Positions 52,054-60,397 of a DNA stretch of 64,000 nucleotides are shown one piece after another; position 1 is the first letter of the stretch; every line of letters starts with the position of its first letter. Below the pieces are notes generated by a model. That model did not search any database, was not told where the DNA came from, and was given only the letters and a program-made list of their open reading frames with translations. The translations under genes were made by a program, and so were the position numbers. The stretch is from JAFAXD01 sp051985675 (GTDB lineage: Bacteria; Pseudomonadota; Alphaproteobacteria; Rhizobiales; Xanthobacteraceae), in the NCBI GenBank assembly GCA_051985675.1, contig JBPYFJ010000041.1:5406-69405 (forward strand), written 5' to 3'.

Positions 52054-52796
52054 CGCAGCGCCCTTTGCATCGCGGTCTGGTAGCCGCGGTCGGCGATGAA
52101 CCCAAGCAATGCGACAAACAACACAACCGCGAACATGCCGTCGTAGTTGCCGCCGTCACCGAGGAAGCCGATCAAATAGCCGAGGCCCTTGCGCGCAACG
52201 ATCAACTCGGATGCAACCAGCAGCACCCACGACAACGCGAGCGCGGTGCGCACACCATTGAGCAGTTCCGGCATCGCGCTCGGCACCACCACGTCCCACA
52301 GCGTCCGCAGCCGGCTGGCTCCGAGGCTGCGCGCAGACCAGACCAGCGTCTGTTCGCTGCCGCGGGCGCCATTGAATGCACCGATTGTGACCGGCAACAT
52401 GCAACCGAGGAAGATCAACAGGATCTTGGACGCGTCGCCAAACCCAAGCCACAACGCGGTCACCGGAATCAGCGCGGATTTCGGCAGCGGATAGAAGATC
52501 TCGACGATCGGGCTGACGACCGTGCGCACCGGCCGCCACCACGCCATCGCGATGCCAAGCACGGCGCCGATCACGATCGCCAGCAGCAGCCCCAAGCCGC
52601 CGCGGTAGAGCGAAGCCCCGGCGTTGCTCCAGAAATCGTCACTCTCGAGCAGCCTTACACCGGCCTCGAACACGGAGGTCAACGGCGGCAGCACCGCAGT
52701 CGAAACCCAGCCGAGCGAACTTACCGCCTGCCAGAGCGCGAGCAGAATGACAATCGGCAGATAGCGAAACGACGCACTGGCAATTGCGCCCGTCAT
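52041..52796 (-). CDS. ABC permease (SsuC/TauC type)
   Basis: A 251-residue permease. EAA loop SLGASRLRTLWDVVVPSAMPEL; SFRYLPIVILLALWQAVSSLG at the N-terminus; IVEIFYPLPKSALIPVTALWLG in the middle. Its ATG overlaps the stop of the ATPase gene (52793-52796), and its end overlaps the second permease gene, so all three proteins are translationally coupled. With the ATPase they form the membrane part of a nitrate/taurine/sulfonate-type importer. Confidence 0.88.
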   Translation of the reverse strand: MTGAIASASFRYLPIVILLALWQAVSSLGWVSTAVLPPLTSVFEAGVRLLESDDFWSNAGASLYRGGLGLLLAIVIGAVLGIAMAWWRPVRTVVSPIVEIFYPLPKSALIPVTALWLGFGDASKILLIFLGCMLPVTIGAFNGARGSEQTLVWSARSLGASRLRTLWDVVVPSAMPELLNGVRTALALSWVLLVASELIVARKGLGYLIGFLGDGGNYDGMFAVVLFVALLGFIADRGYQTAMQRALRWRE

Positions 52797-53590
52797 GAGG
52801 AGCGCGTCCCCTGCGCCTTGATCGCCTCGGCCCGCACCAGATCCCAGATTTCGTCGACCTTTTCGACGAACGGCTTGCTTTTAAACAGATGCGGATCACT
52901 GCGATCGAAGTTGGTCTCGATAATGGCCTTGATGCGACCGGGGCGCGCCGACATCACCGCAACCCGGCGGGCTAGATAGACCGCCTCCTGCACGTCGTGC
53001 GTGACAAAGATCACGGTCTTGGGCGAGCGCTGCCAGATACTCAGCAACTCGGTTTGCATCAGGCTGCGCGTCTGCGCATCGAGCGCCCCGAACGGCTCGT
53101 CCATGAGCAGAATTTCCGGATCGATCGCGAGCGTGCGGGCGATCGCGGTGCGCTGTTTCATGCCGCCGGAAAGCTGCGAGGGAAAGCTGTCCTCGAACCC
53201 GTGCAACCCGACGAGATCGATGAACGACTGGGCGCGCTTTTGCTGCTCCGCAGCCGGAAGACCGGCGCGCTTCAGGCCATACATGACATTGGCGCGCACC
53301 GTCTTCCACGGAAACAACGCGAAGTGCTGGAACACGATGCCGCGGTCCGGTCCTGGTCCGCTGACCGGTTTGCCGTCGACGGTGATCGAGCCGGTTTCGG
53401 TCGGCAGGAAGCCGCCAAGCAGATAAAGCAGGGTCGACTTGCCGCACCCCGACGGTCCGAGCAACGCCAGGAATTCGCGCTGTGCAACCTGCAGCGAGAC
53501 GTCGTCGACGGCGAGCACCGGTTTGCCGTGCGCCGGTCGGTAAACGTGACTAAGCCGGTCGATGACGATTTGAGCGCCGTTGGCAACCAT
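52793..53590 (-). CDS. ABC ATPase (NitT/TauT type)
   Basis: A 265-residue ATPase. Walker A GPSGCGKSTLLYLLGG, Q-loop GIVFQHFALFPWKTVRAN, signature LSGGMKQRTAIARTLAI, Walker B ILLMDEPFGALDAQTR and switch VIFVTHDVQEAVYLA. The VxPGR-like SARPGRIKAI after the switch is the hallmark of the SsuB/TauB/NrtD group. First gene of a three-gene overlapping run. Divergent from a cyclase gene, with 355 bases between. Confidence 0.92.
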   Translation of the reverse strand: MVANGAQIVIDRLSHVYRPAHGKPVLAVDDVSLQVAQREFLALLGPSGCGKSTLLYLLGGFLPTETGSITVDGKPVSGPGPDRGIVFQHFALFPWKTVRANVMYGLKRAGLPAAEQQKRAQSFIDLVGLHGFEDSFPSQLSGGMKQRTAIARTLAIDPEILLMDEPFGALDAQTRSLMQTELLSIWQRSPKTVIFVTHDVQEAVYLARRVAVMSARPGRIKAIIETNFDRSDPHLFKSKPFVEKVDEIWDLVRAEAIKAQGTRSS

Positions 53591-53945
53591 AGGTCCCTCG
53601 GCTCAGCCGGGTATCGATACGATATGCAATCGGCCGATCGCAGCTTTGGGAGCGAGCACGCCGCGAAAACGATCGTAGCCGACATCAATTAGCAAACCGA
53701 ACTTGTTCGAAACTCTCTCCGCGTTAAACGATCGTGGCATGAGCATTTCCCGCGGCTGCCTCGCGCAACCCTTGGTTTTTCTGGCGTTTTCCCGGCGGCC
53801 CGGGCGCGGTCCAACCTCCGCGATTGATACAGGGAAGCCGGCGTGCTGTCGAGGCGGCGCGCCAGCACGTCGCGTCGGGCGTGCCGCTCGCCGACCGCCG
53901 TGGTAGATATTGCTCCCCGCCCGCGCCCAAACATCGGTCAGGGTC
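53591..53945. other. Divergent intergenic region, no gene supported
   Basis: A 355-base region between the ABC ATPase and the cyclase genes. A minus-strand frame (about 53603-53740) would code PRSFNAERVSNKFGLLIDVG and more, but no ribosome binding site or family supports it. Promoters for both directions must lie here. Confidence 0.35.
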
Positions 53946-55526
53946 ATGAAACGCAAGATCGCGGCCATACTGGCTGCCGACGTCGTCGGTTACAGCAAGC
54001 TCGTCGCCGAGGACGAAGAGGAAACGCTGCGCCGGCTGGCGTCATACCGCGCCGTATTCGACGATTTCATCGCGCGCGGCTCCGGCCGCGTCTTCAACAC
54101 CGCGGGCGATGCGATCTTGGCGGAGTTCCCGAGCGCGGTGGAAGCCGTGCGCTGTGCGATCGACGTGCAGGAAAGCCTGCGTACCCGCAATCTGGCTTAT
54201 CCCCTGAGCCGGCAAATGTATTTCCGGATCGGGATCACCATCGGGGATGTGGTTGAGCGTGACGGTGATCTGCTCGGCGACGGCGTGAACATCGCGGCAC
54301 GCCTCGAAGGGCTGGCAAAGCCCGGCGGCCTGTGCGTGTCGCGCACCGTCTATGAACAAGTCTCCAACAAAATGTCGGTGCAATTCGCCGACATCGGCGA
54401 GCAGGAGGTGAAGAACATCCCCGCGCCGGTCCACGCCTACACGCTGACCCTTGGATCCGACGCCGGCGGAGCGCCGACGCCCGCGGCCCCCACGCGCAAG
54501 GCGACGGCGCCGGCCGCCTCCAAACTGATCTGGCCGATCGCGATTGCTGCAGCCAGCGTCGCCGTCATTGCGATTGTAGCGATCGTTTATTTCCTCGCGG
54601 CTCGCCCGGGCGCGTCGCCGACGACGGCGACCGCCGGTTCCACCCCGGCCGCCCGCGCGGATGCGGCGGCCGACCGGAGGCCGCCGCCGCGTCCGGTCCG
54701 ACAGGCCGAGACGCTGGTGCCGGAAACAATCCCGTTCATTACTGAACGCGAACGCGCCGCCATTCGATCGGACTATCTGTCAGCTCCGGAGCACAAGGCG
54801 TTGGCAATCAGCGTCGCTCGGGCCGCGTTCACCTCCGGACAGAAGGACGATGAAACCGCGAAGGCGGCCGCGATGGAGAATTGCCAGCGGCTGCTGGAGC
54901 CCATCAACCCGAGGGCGCGCTGCGATCTCTATGCGGTCGGCGACACCGTTGTGTACGCGCGCGGTCGGCCACCGATGCCGCCGGAGCCCTGGATCAATCG
55001 CGATCCAGCAATCGAGCGGCCGTTTGCTGCCAAGGATATTCCGTTGCTCAACGACAACGCCCGCACCTCCGCGGACACGCGCTACGCCCAGGCCCGCGGT
55101 CCGAAGGCCTTGGCGATGTCGCCGCAAGGAACGATCGCATTCTATGTCCGGCAGGCCAGCCTCGATGAGGCGGCGCGTCGCGCGCTCGAGAACTGCGGCG
55201 CGGGGGCCGGCGTTCCCTGCCTGCTGGTCGCGCTCGACGACCAATCGGTGGTGCCGATTCCGACCAGCATGAAGGTCACCGGTCTGTTTCACGCCGTCGG
55301 CAACCCGCTGATCGCGCCCGACGTCAGAGAAAGCGTCGCGCAGCGGCTCGCCAATGCACCGACCGGCTGGAACGCGGTTGCGACCGGAGCAGGAGGGCGG
55401 CCAGGACTGGCGCTCAAAGCTGCCAATGAGCAAGCCGCAGTCGACGGTGCGCTGGCCGATTGCGCCCGGCAGGATCGCAATTGCCGCGTCATCGCGATCG
55501 GGCCGTTCGCGGTTGAGGCGAATTAG
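53946..55526 (+). CDS. Class III nucleotidyl cyclase with three DUF4189-like cysteine modules
   Basis: A 526-residue protein. Residues 1-175 are a cyclase domain (MKRKIAAILAADVVGYSKLV, FNTAGDAILAEFPSAVEA, IGITIGDVVERDGDLLGDGV, NIAARLEGLAKPGGLCVS) of the group common in rhizobia, with the metal Asp in AADVVGY and TAGDA. A membrane helix lies at about 194-219. The periplasmic part has three repeats with a conserved cysteine pair: ENCQ...RCDLYAVGD, ENCG...PCLLVALDD and ADCA...NCRVIAIGP. Each is preceded by a KALA/LALK-like strand. They resemble DUF4189-type repeats. A cAMP-making sensor with a novel exterior. ATG 53946 chosen. Confidence 0.83.
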   Translation: MKRKIAAILAADVVGYSKLVAEDEEETLRRLASYRAVFDDFIARGSGRVFNTAGDAILAEFPSAVEAVRCAIDVQESLRTRNLAYPLSRQMYFRIGITIGDVVERDGDLLGDGVNIAARLEGLAKPGGLCVSRTVYEQVSNKMSVQFADIGEQEVKNIPAPVHAYTLTLGSDAGGAPTPAAPTRKATAPAASKLIWPIAIAAASVAVIAIVAIVYFLAARPGASPTTATAGSTPAARADAAADRRPPPRPVRQAETLVPETIPFITERERAAIRSDYLSAPEHKALAISVARAAFTSGQKDDETAKAAAMENCQRLLEPINPRARCDLYAVGDTVVYARGRPPMPPEPWINRDPAIERPFAAKDIPLLNDNARTSADTRYAQARGPKALAMSPQGTIAFYVRQASLDEAARRALENCGAGAGVPCLLVALDDQSVVPIPTSMKVTGLFHAVGNPLIAPDVRESVAQRLANAPTGWNAVATGAGGRPGLALKAANEQAAVDGALADCARQDRNCRVIAIGPFAVEAN

Positions 55527-55653
55527 ATCAAACTCGTCGCGCCTGTCGTTTGCGTTTGAATTGCCCACAACAGCGGGCGGAACAGGGCTGGCCGCCTCGG
55601 CGTTGTTAGGCTGCATCTCGCAGCGGCGAGCGTTGCGCCGACCGGGTGCGCCA

Positions 55654-55725
55654 GTGTGGCGGATTTGACGTTCCTGCCAGCATCGCCGCGAGTCCTTCGT
55701 AGGAACGTCAAATCCAAAGCCACAC
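55654..55725. repeat. 72-bp palindromic element, type 1, copy 2
   Basis: Outer arms GTGTGGC (55654-55660) and GCCACAC (55719-55725); inner arms GGATTTGACGTTCC and GGAACGTCAAATCC. Same length and loop size as 8377-8448; where the arms differ, both strands changed together. Confidence 0.8.
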
Positions 55726-55743
55726 TAGAATCATAGAGTTGCT

Positions 55744-55815
55744 AGTGTCCCTTTGCTTCCGACGTTTGTAAACGTGCCCGCCGCAAGGGGATACAAACGT
55801 CGGAAGCGGGACACC
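55744..55815. repeat. 72-bp palindromic element, type 2, copy 2
   Basis: Outer arms GTGTCCC (55745-55751) and GGGACAC (55808-55814); inner arms TTCCGACGTTTGTA and TACAAACGTCGGAA. It begins GCTAGTG like the copy at 8572 and lies 18 bases after the type 1 copy, just upstream of a small exported-protein gene. Confidence 0.8.
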
Positions 55816-55828
55816 AGGAGGATGCGCC

Positions 55829-56056
55829 ATGCAAACCACGATCCGCAATTGCGCGCTTTGCGTTACGTTCGTCGCCGCGCTGGCCCTTACCGCGTCGAAG
55901 CCGAGTTCGGCGGCCCCGGCGTTCGCCGGCGCCGCACAGGCCAAAGCCCTCGCCGGTCAGCAACTCACTGACGTGCGCTGGCGCCGGCATTACGGGTACC
56001 GCTATCGCCGCGGCTGCGTCATCGCGGGTGGCTATCACCGCGAAATGAGTTGCTAA
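55829..56056 (+). CDS. Small exported basic protein
   Basis: A 75-residue protein with a signal peptide (residues 1-28, LCVTFVAALALTASKPSSAA) and a short basic mature part, RWRRHYGYRYRRGCVIAGG, with two cysteines. Tyr/Arg/Gly-rich mini-proteins of this kind are frequent in rhizobia. GGAGG precedes the ATG by seven bases. The paired 72-bp palindromes lie directly upstream and may affect its expression. Function unknown. Confidence 0.6.
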   Translation: MQTTIRNCALCVTFVAALALTASKPSSAAPAFAGAAQAKALAGQQLTDVRWRRHYGYRYRRGCVIAGGYHREMSC

Positions 56057-56235
56057 TTGTCGCATCGCGATGCGGGAGCTAGAATGAACCGCGACAGGCG
56101 CACAATGTGCGCCATGAAGTGGTCCAAGCTGCTCCTTCGAGGATGTCGCATGACCATCCTTCAGATGCAGTGGCACCAGTCGATTACGGCTAGTGGTCGT
56201 GCCGCGGTTTTGGCTCCCAAGGCCCGGGGCCTCCC

Positions 56236-56436
56236 ATGCCGTTGACCGGGGGCATCACGCCAGGGCGTTCCTTTTTCTGTCCGCACTGCGGTGCGCTTTA
56301 CGCGGTGACGCATTCGCGCAGCAACGAACTCGCGCGCGGCACGGCAAAGTGCGTGGTCTGCGAGCGAGCGATGGACGAATGGGAATCGAATTCGATCCCG
56401 TCCTACAAGCTCGTTCACCGTCCGGAAGATGCCTGA
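56236..56436 (+). CDS. Small zinc-ribbon protein
   Basis: A 66-residue protein with two CxxC knuckles, FFCPHCGALYAV and KCVVCERAMDEW, so it probably binds one zinc. The rest (THSRSNELARGTAKCVVC ... SYKLVHRPEDA) matches a small conserved family often seen in Bradyrhizobium accessory regions. Function unknown; possibly nucleic-acid or protein binding. It lies just downstream (in its own direction upstream) of the tRNA-His 3' end, which is a common integration target. Confidence 0.68.
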   Translation: MPLTGGITPGRSFFCPHCGALYAVTHSRSNELARGTAKCVVCERAMDEWESNSIPSYKLVHRPEDA

Positions 56437-56485
56437 ACCGGATCGTTGGATTGTTGGGGCGCGTCGGACAAATCGGCGATCGGGC

Positions 56486-56562
56486 TGGTACAGCTGGGTG
56501 GACTCGAACCACCGACCTCCTGATCCACAGTCAGGCGCTCTAACCAACTGAGCTACAGCTGC
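56486..56562 (-). tRNA. tRNA-His (anticodon GTG)
   Basis: A 77-base cloverleaf including encoded CCA. Acceptor stem GCAGCTG/CAGCTGT, D arm AGCTCAGTTGGTTAGAGC, anticodon stem-loop CCTGA CTGTGGA TCAGG giving GTG, and T arm GGTGG TTCGAGT CCACC. The discriminator base is A73, and the base before position 1 is T rather than G. Canonical bacterial tRNA-His has G-1 and C73; the A73 form without G-1 is known from a clade of alphaproteobacteria. Confidence 0.95.
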
Positions 56563-56897
56563 ACGCGACGACGCGAACCTAGGAGCAAGCCGCCGGCTTG
56601 CGAAGATCGCAACGGTCTCCAAAGCCACAATTGCTCGCTGGTGCAACGAATTTCACATTGGCCGAAAGATTGGGGGGGATTGGCGCGTATCCCGCGTCGC
56701 ATTGCAGATGAAGCTGAACGACAACGGAGCTGCCCTGATGGCCTATCTCGATGGAGATCGGACAAGCCAACGCGTCACGCAATATTTCTTCGACCTCGGT
56801 TTGGCCAATACTCTGCCAATGTCAACTGACGTTCCTCGGGACGATTGCGGCGAGCGGAAAATTGGAATGTAATCACATTGAGTGGGGCGAGGCAGGC

Positions 56898-58592
56898 ATG
56901 ACCGAGCTATCGGCAAAGGGGGCCGTTGCACAGCCGACGCGACCCGCCTCCGACAATCCGGCCAGGCGATGGGCACAGAGTATCGGACTCGCAAGCGCGG
57001 TCGGCGTGGTCTATTTCCTGGCCGCCCGGCTCGGCTTGGGGCTTGTCTTGGAGCCCGCGGGCGTCGCGGTGTTCTGGCCCGCAGCCGGGATTTCCTCGGG
57101 CATCCTGATCGCGCTGGGAGTCCGCCGGGCGGGGTGGCCAGTGGCGCTCGGCGTGACCCTCGCAACCGTCGCGGTTCACGAATTGGTCGGGGACCCGCTC
57201 TGGGCCGGCACGGCTTTGGGGCTGAGCAATGCCGCTGAGGCGCTGATTACAGCCGCGGTGATCAGGCGCTACTTCGGTTCTGATGTCGATTTCGATCGGC
57301 CGTATCAGGTCCTTGGCCTGCTTCTGGCAGCAATGATTGGACCCGCGGTCTCGGGCATCGGCGCGGCCGCGATCTACAGGTTATGGAACGGTCCAGCGGC
57401 GCCGTTGCTGACCATCTGGCAGAACTGGTTCGCATCCGATGCAATCGGCATCCTTATTGTAGCGCCGCTGGTGGTCGGCCTCGCCGCCGCTCTGCGGTAT
57501 CCCCCGCCTCGCAGCGAACTCATCGAAGCCACCGCGGCGCTCGTGGTGTTGGCCCTAATGACGGCAATCGCGCTCTTTATGCCTCAGATATCCTGGGAGA
57601 CCGTGGTGCCGGTCGCCCTGCTGTTTCCAATGTTGCTGTGGCTTGCAGCCCGATTTCGCCCCGTCTTCTCCGCGGCAGCCGTGTTCCTAGTCTCCATGGC
57701 CGTCGTTTCGACCGCGGTCTTCGGAATTGGTCATTTTGGCGACGCCGCTCTTGCGCTCGGCGAGCGCATCCCCCAGGCGCAGGCGGCAATTTTGTTTGTG
57801 GCGCTTGGCGCGTATCTTCTCGCGGCGCTATTCGCCGAGCGCAGGGAGAGCGAGGCACGGCTCGCGCGTGCCAACCTGATGCTCGAGCGTGAACGCGACA
57901 ACAAGCTGATGAGCGCAGAGGCGATCACCGCGGCGATCGCCCACGAAGTCAGACAGCCGCTGGCCAGCATCAATACCAACGCGAGCGCGGCATCGCGATG
58001 GCTCGCGCGTACGCCACCCGATCCCGACGAAGCGCGCGCGGCGCTGGCCAGAATACAGAACGAGATTTATCGCACCAGCGAAGTGTTTGACGCAATCCGC
58101 GCGTTGTTCCGCACGGGTGACGGTGCCCGGCGCGCGATCAACGTGAACGAGATTATTGTCGAGGTACTGCAGCTATTGCGCGGAGAGTTACAGGAACATG
58201 CGGTTGAGGTTCACTCCGAATTTGCCGAACTGGCGTCTGTCGAAGGTCACAAGGGTCAATTGCGGCAAGTCATCTTCAATTTGCTTCACAACGCGATCGA
58301 AGCAATGGACGCCACGGTCAATCGAAAGCGCGTGCTGCGGGTGACAACGGCGGTTCGTGGTTCCGATGGCATTGCAGTCGCAATCGAAGACTCGGGCCCG
58401 GGAATTGACCCTGAAAAATTGGACGGCATATTTACTGCCTTCGTTACAACCAAGTCTCAGGGTATGGGATTGGGACTCGCGATCTGTCGGATGATTATCG
58501 AGCAACATGGGGGCAATCTTACCGCCTCGTCAGACGGCAAGAATGGCGCGTTGTTCAAGTTTGTTTTGCCTATCGCGTCAGGTCTACGCTGA
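56898..58592 (+). CDS. MASE1-domain sensor histidine kinase
   Basis: A 564-residue kinase. Residues about 25-320 form a MASE1 membrane sensor with eight or more helices (VYFLAARLGLGLVLEPAGVAV, FWPAAGISSGILIALGVRRAGW, WQNWFASDAIGILIVAPLVV). The phosphorylation site is His349 in AIAHEVRQPLASINTNASAA, and the ATPase domain shows N box FNLLHNAIEAMD, G1 EDSGPGIDPEKL and G2 GMGLGLAICRMIIEQHGG. No response regulator gene is adjacent. ATG 56898 is used. Interestingly a response-regulator tail exists only as a fragment at 2.9 kb. Confidence 0.88.
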   Translation: MTELSAKGAVAQPTRPASDNPARRWAQSIGLASAVGVVYFLAARLGLGLVLEPAGVAVFWPAAGISSGILIALGVRRAGWPVALGVTLATVAVHELVGDPLWAGTALGLSNAAEALITAAVIRRYFGSDVDFDRPYQVLGLLLAAMIGPAVSGIGAAAIYRLWNGPAAPLLTIWQNWFASDAIGILIVAPLVVGLAAALRYPPPRSELIEATAALVVLALMTAIALFMPQISWETVVPVALLFPMLLWLAARFRPVFSAAAVFLVSMAVVSTAVFGIGHFGDAALALGERIPQAQAAILFVALGAYLLAALFAERRESEARLARANLMLERERDNKLMSAEAITAAIAHEVRQPLASINTNASAASRWLARTPPDPDEARAALARIQNEIYRTSEVFDAIRALFRTGDGARRAINVNEIIVEVLQLLRGELQEHAVEVHSEFAELASVEGHKGQLRQVIFNLLHNAIEAMDATVNRKRVLRVTTAVRGSDGIAVAIEDSGPGIDPEKLDGIFTAFVTTKSQGMGLGLAICRMIIEQHGGNLTASSDGKNGALFKFVLPIASGLR

Positions 58593-58906
58593 TCAAAAAA
58601 TTGGTAACTGAGATCGCGAACGTCTCCCTGCCGATGCAGCATCTTTCTCGATTTTTTCGTTCGAACGCTTCGGCTCAGCACCATGGCGCGCAGATTTTTC
58701 GTGTGCCTCGGATGTCCGCTTCACGCCCGAAAGCGTCGCGCGACAGCGTTTCGGCCTAACTTCTACGCAGATCATGCGCCCGCAAATTCCTCAAATCCCG
58801 CAATTCCTCAAAAACCAACACAAACTCGGTTTGTTGCTCTGTTTGTTGCTTACGAACGAGCGCGAATATCCCCACTGTGTATTCGGTGTAGTAACGCGAA
58901 GATCAT
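58593..58906. other. Low-information region with short direct repeats
   Basis: No protein gene is supported here. It holds the repeat copies noted below and a drop in coding signal marking the start of the decayed prophage zone. Confidence 0.4.
58786..58850. repeat. Short direct repeats upstream of the RHH gene
   Basis: ATTCCTCAAA occurs at 58786-58795 and 58803-58812, and GTTTGTTGCT at 58829-58838 and 58841-58850, separated by two bases; CAAAC-N3-GTTTG is a small palindrome at 58821-58833. Such spaced direct repeats are typical operators of ribbon-helix-helix proteins; the gene starts 56 bases on. Confidence 0.45.
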
Positions 58907-59095
58907 ATGAGCGAACGTGTCACCAATTTTCCGAGCGTGCTGCGGATTAGAACACCGGAGGCACTTACGACGGCCATCCGGAAGGCGGCTGCTCGCGATA
59001 TGACGACGACATCCGAGTATGTGCCCCAGGCAGTGATCCAGAAATTACGCGTCGATGGTAAGGACCCAAGTCAACGTCTTGAGGCAAGAGAGTAG
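58907..59095 (+). CDS. Small ribbon-helix-helix (Arc/CopG-type) protein
   Basis: A 62-residue protein: SVLRIRTPEALTTAIRKAA then ARDMTTTSEYVPQAVIQKLR. This is the beta strand (with alternating VLRIR residues) and two helices of the RHH fold. The helix usually contains YVRQAVI; here it is YVPQAVI, a proline that could weaken it. Probably a phage or plasmid-borne regulator. Upstream direct repeats could be its site. No strong ribosome binding site is seen. Confidence 0.6.
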   Translation: MSERVTNFPSVLRIRTPEALTTAIRKAAARDMTTTSEYVPQAVIQKLRVDGKDPSQRLEARE

Positions 59096-59139
59096 GCCAA
59101 GCCGAAGCAATGCAACGTACGAGGCAGTGAGGAACCTGA

Positions 59140-59475
59140 ATGGACGATATGACTAAACCGAAGAGGGGCAAAAAACGCAGCGCGAAAACTGATGTTACAA
59201 ATGCGCAACAGAAGCACTGGCTGTTCAAGCCGGGCCAATCCGGTAACCCCGCTGGCCGCCCTAAGCGCTCGCGCAACAAGCTCGCCGAAGACTTCCTAGC
59301 CGACGCTTTCCAGCAATGGCAGCAGCACGGATCTAAAGCCTTAGAGACCATGGCCACGTCCGAGCCGGCAAAATTTTGTCAGATGGTTGCAGGTCTACTT
59401 CCTAGAGAAATGCATATTAAAGACGCCGCACTAGAGGAAATGAGCACCGAGCGGAGTGTCTACTACGGACCATGA
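59140..59475 (+). CDS. DUF5681-domain protein (phage packaging-associated)
   Basis: A 111-residue protein with a Lys-rich start (KPKRGKKRSAK), then HWLFKPGQSGNPAGRPKRSRNKLAEDFLADAF, the DUF5681 signature. DUF5681 proteins lie just before terminase large subunits in prophages and are thought to act as small-terminase-like DNA-binding proteins. Here the terminase large subunit follows but is truncated. It ends nine bases before the first recognisable terminase codons. Confidence 0.75.
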   Translation: MDDMTKPKRGKKRSAKTDVTNAQQKHWLFKPGQSGNPAGRPKRSRNKLAEDFLADAFQQWQQHGSKALETMATSEPAKFCQMVAGLLPREMHIKDAALEEMSTERSVYYGP

Positions 59476-59483
59476 CCACAAAC

Positions 59484-60397
59484 GGACTAGTGATGTGCAC
59501 GTTTACGCCGATGCTTGGCTTGTCTGAAGTCGTGATGAACGATCTACCTGAAGGTCGGATGCCATCATGAGTAAATTCGTGGTTATGGCAGGTTGGGAGG
59601 ATGTACCCCATCTCGATGAGCAGACTAAGCAAGACCTTTATGCGTCGATTCCGCCCTATCAGCGCGATGCGCGGTGCAAGGGAATTCCGCAGCTCGGCTC
59701 TGGGGCGATCTTCCCGGTTCCCGAATCCGAAATTGTCTGCAAGCCGTTTGAGATCCCGAGATATTGGCCACGCGCTTACGCCCTAGATGTGGGCTGGAAT
59801 CGGACGGCAGCGGTCTGGGGCGCGTGGAATCTCGATGAGGACAAGGTCTTTCTCTATGCCGAGCACTATTGTGCTCAAGCCGAGCCAGCCATTCATGCAG
59901 CCTCAATCCGCGGGCGCGGGGCTTGGATACCGGGAGTGATCGACCCTGCTGCACGAGGTCGGAGCCAGGTCGATGGAACTCGGCTGATTGAACAATACAG
60001 CGATCTCGGACTGCTGCTTGCACCTGCGGAGAACGCTCTCGAGGCGGGACTATATGCCGTATGGGAACGACTGAGCGACGGGCGGCTATTTATCTTCAAT
60101 TCATTGCAGAACTGGCTTTCGGAGTTTCGAATTTATCGTCGTGACGAAAAGGGCAGGATCGTCAAGCAAAGCGATCATTTGATGGATGCAACGCGCTATC
60201 TCATCCTCAGTGGGCCACAGGTCGCCTGCCGAGAGCCGCGCGAGGAGGAGGAAGATAACCGTCAATGGATTATGCAACGCGAAACGAATATACTGGATAT
60301 TAAGAGGCGAGCGTTTGAGCAGAGCATTGCAAGGAATAATCAGATCATGACGTACGTGAATTACAAACGAACATCACTGATGACCCGGAGGGCGTAG
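59484..60397 (+). pseudogene. Phage terminase large subunit, ATPase domain lost
   Basis: The C-terminal nuclease domain is clear from ATG 59567: YALDVGWNRTAAVWGAWNLD, VIDPAARGRSQVDGTRLIEQ, NWLSEFRIYRRDEKGRIV, DHLMDATRYLILSG. The acidic residues in DVGW, VIDPAA and DHLMDATRY are metal ligands of the RNase H-like fold. Just upstream, the frame of 59484 reads LVMCTFTPMLGLSEVV, the last strand region of the ATPase domain, but ends in a stop at 59568-59570 in another frame. The preceding 200 or more residues with Walker motifs are absent. It is therefore a deleted and frameshifted remnant, not a working packaging motor. Confidence 0.72.

Noticed and set aside
53603..53740. Leader-type minus-strand frame before the ABC ATPase
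   Set aside because: No ribosome binding site and no recognisable pattern.
56486..56562. tRNA-His as the attachment site of the nearby prophage remnant
   Set aside because: The phage genes lie on the 5' side, no integrase is visible, and I found no repeat of the tRNA 3' end in the window.
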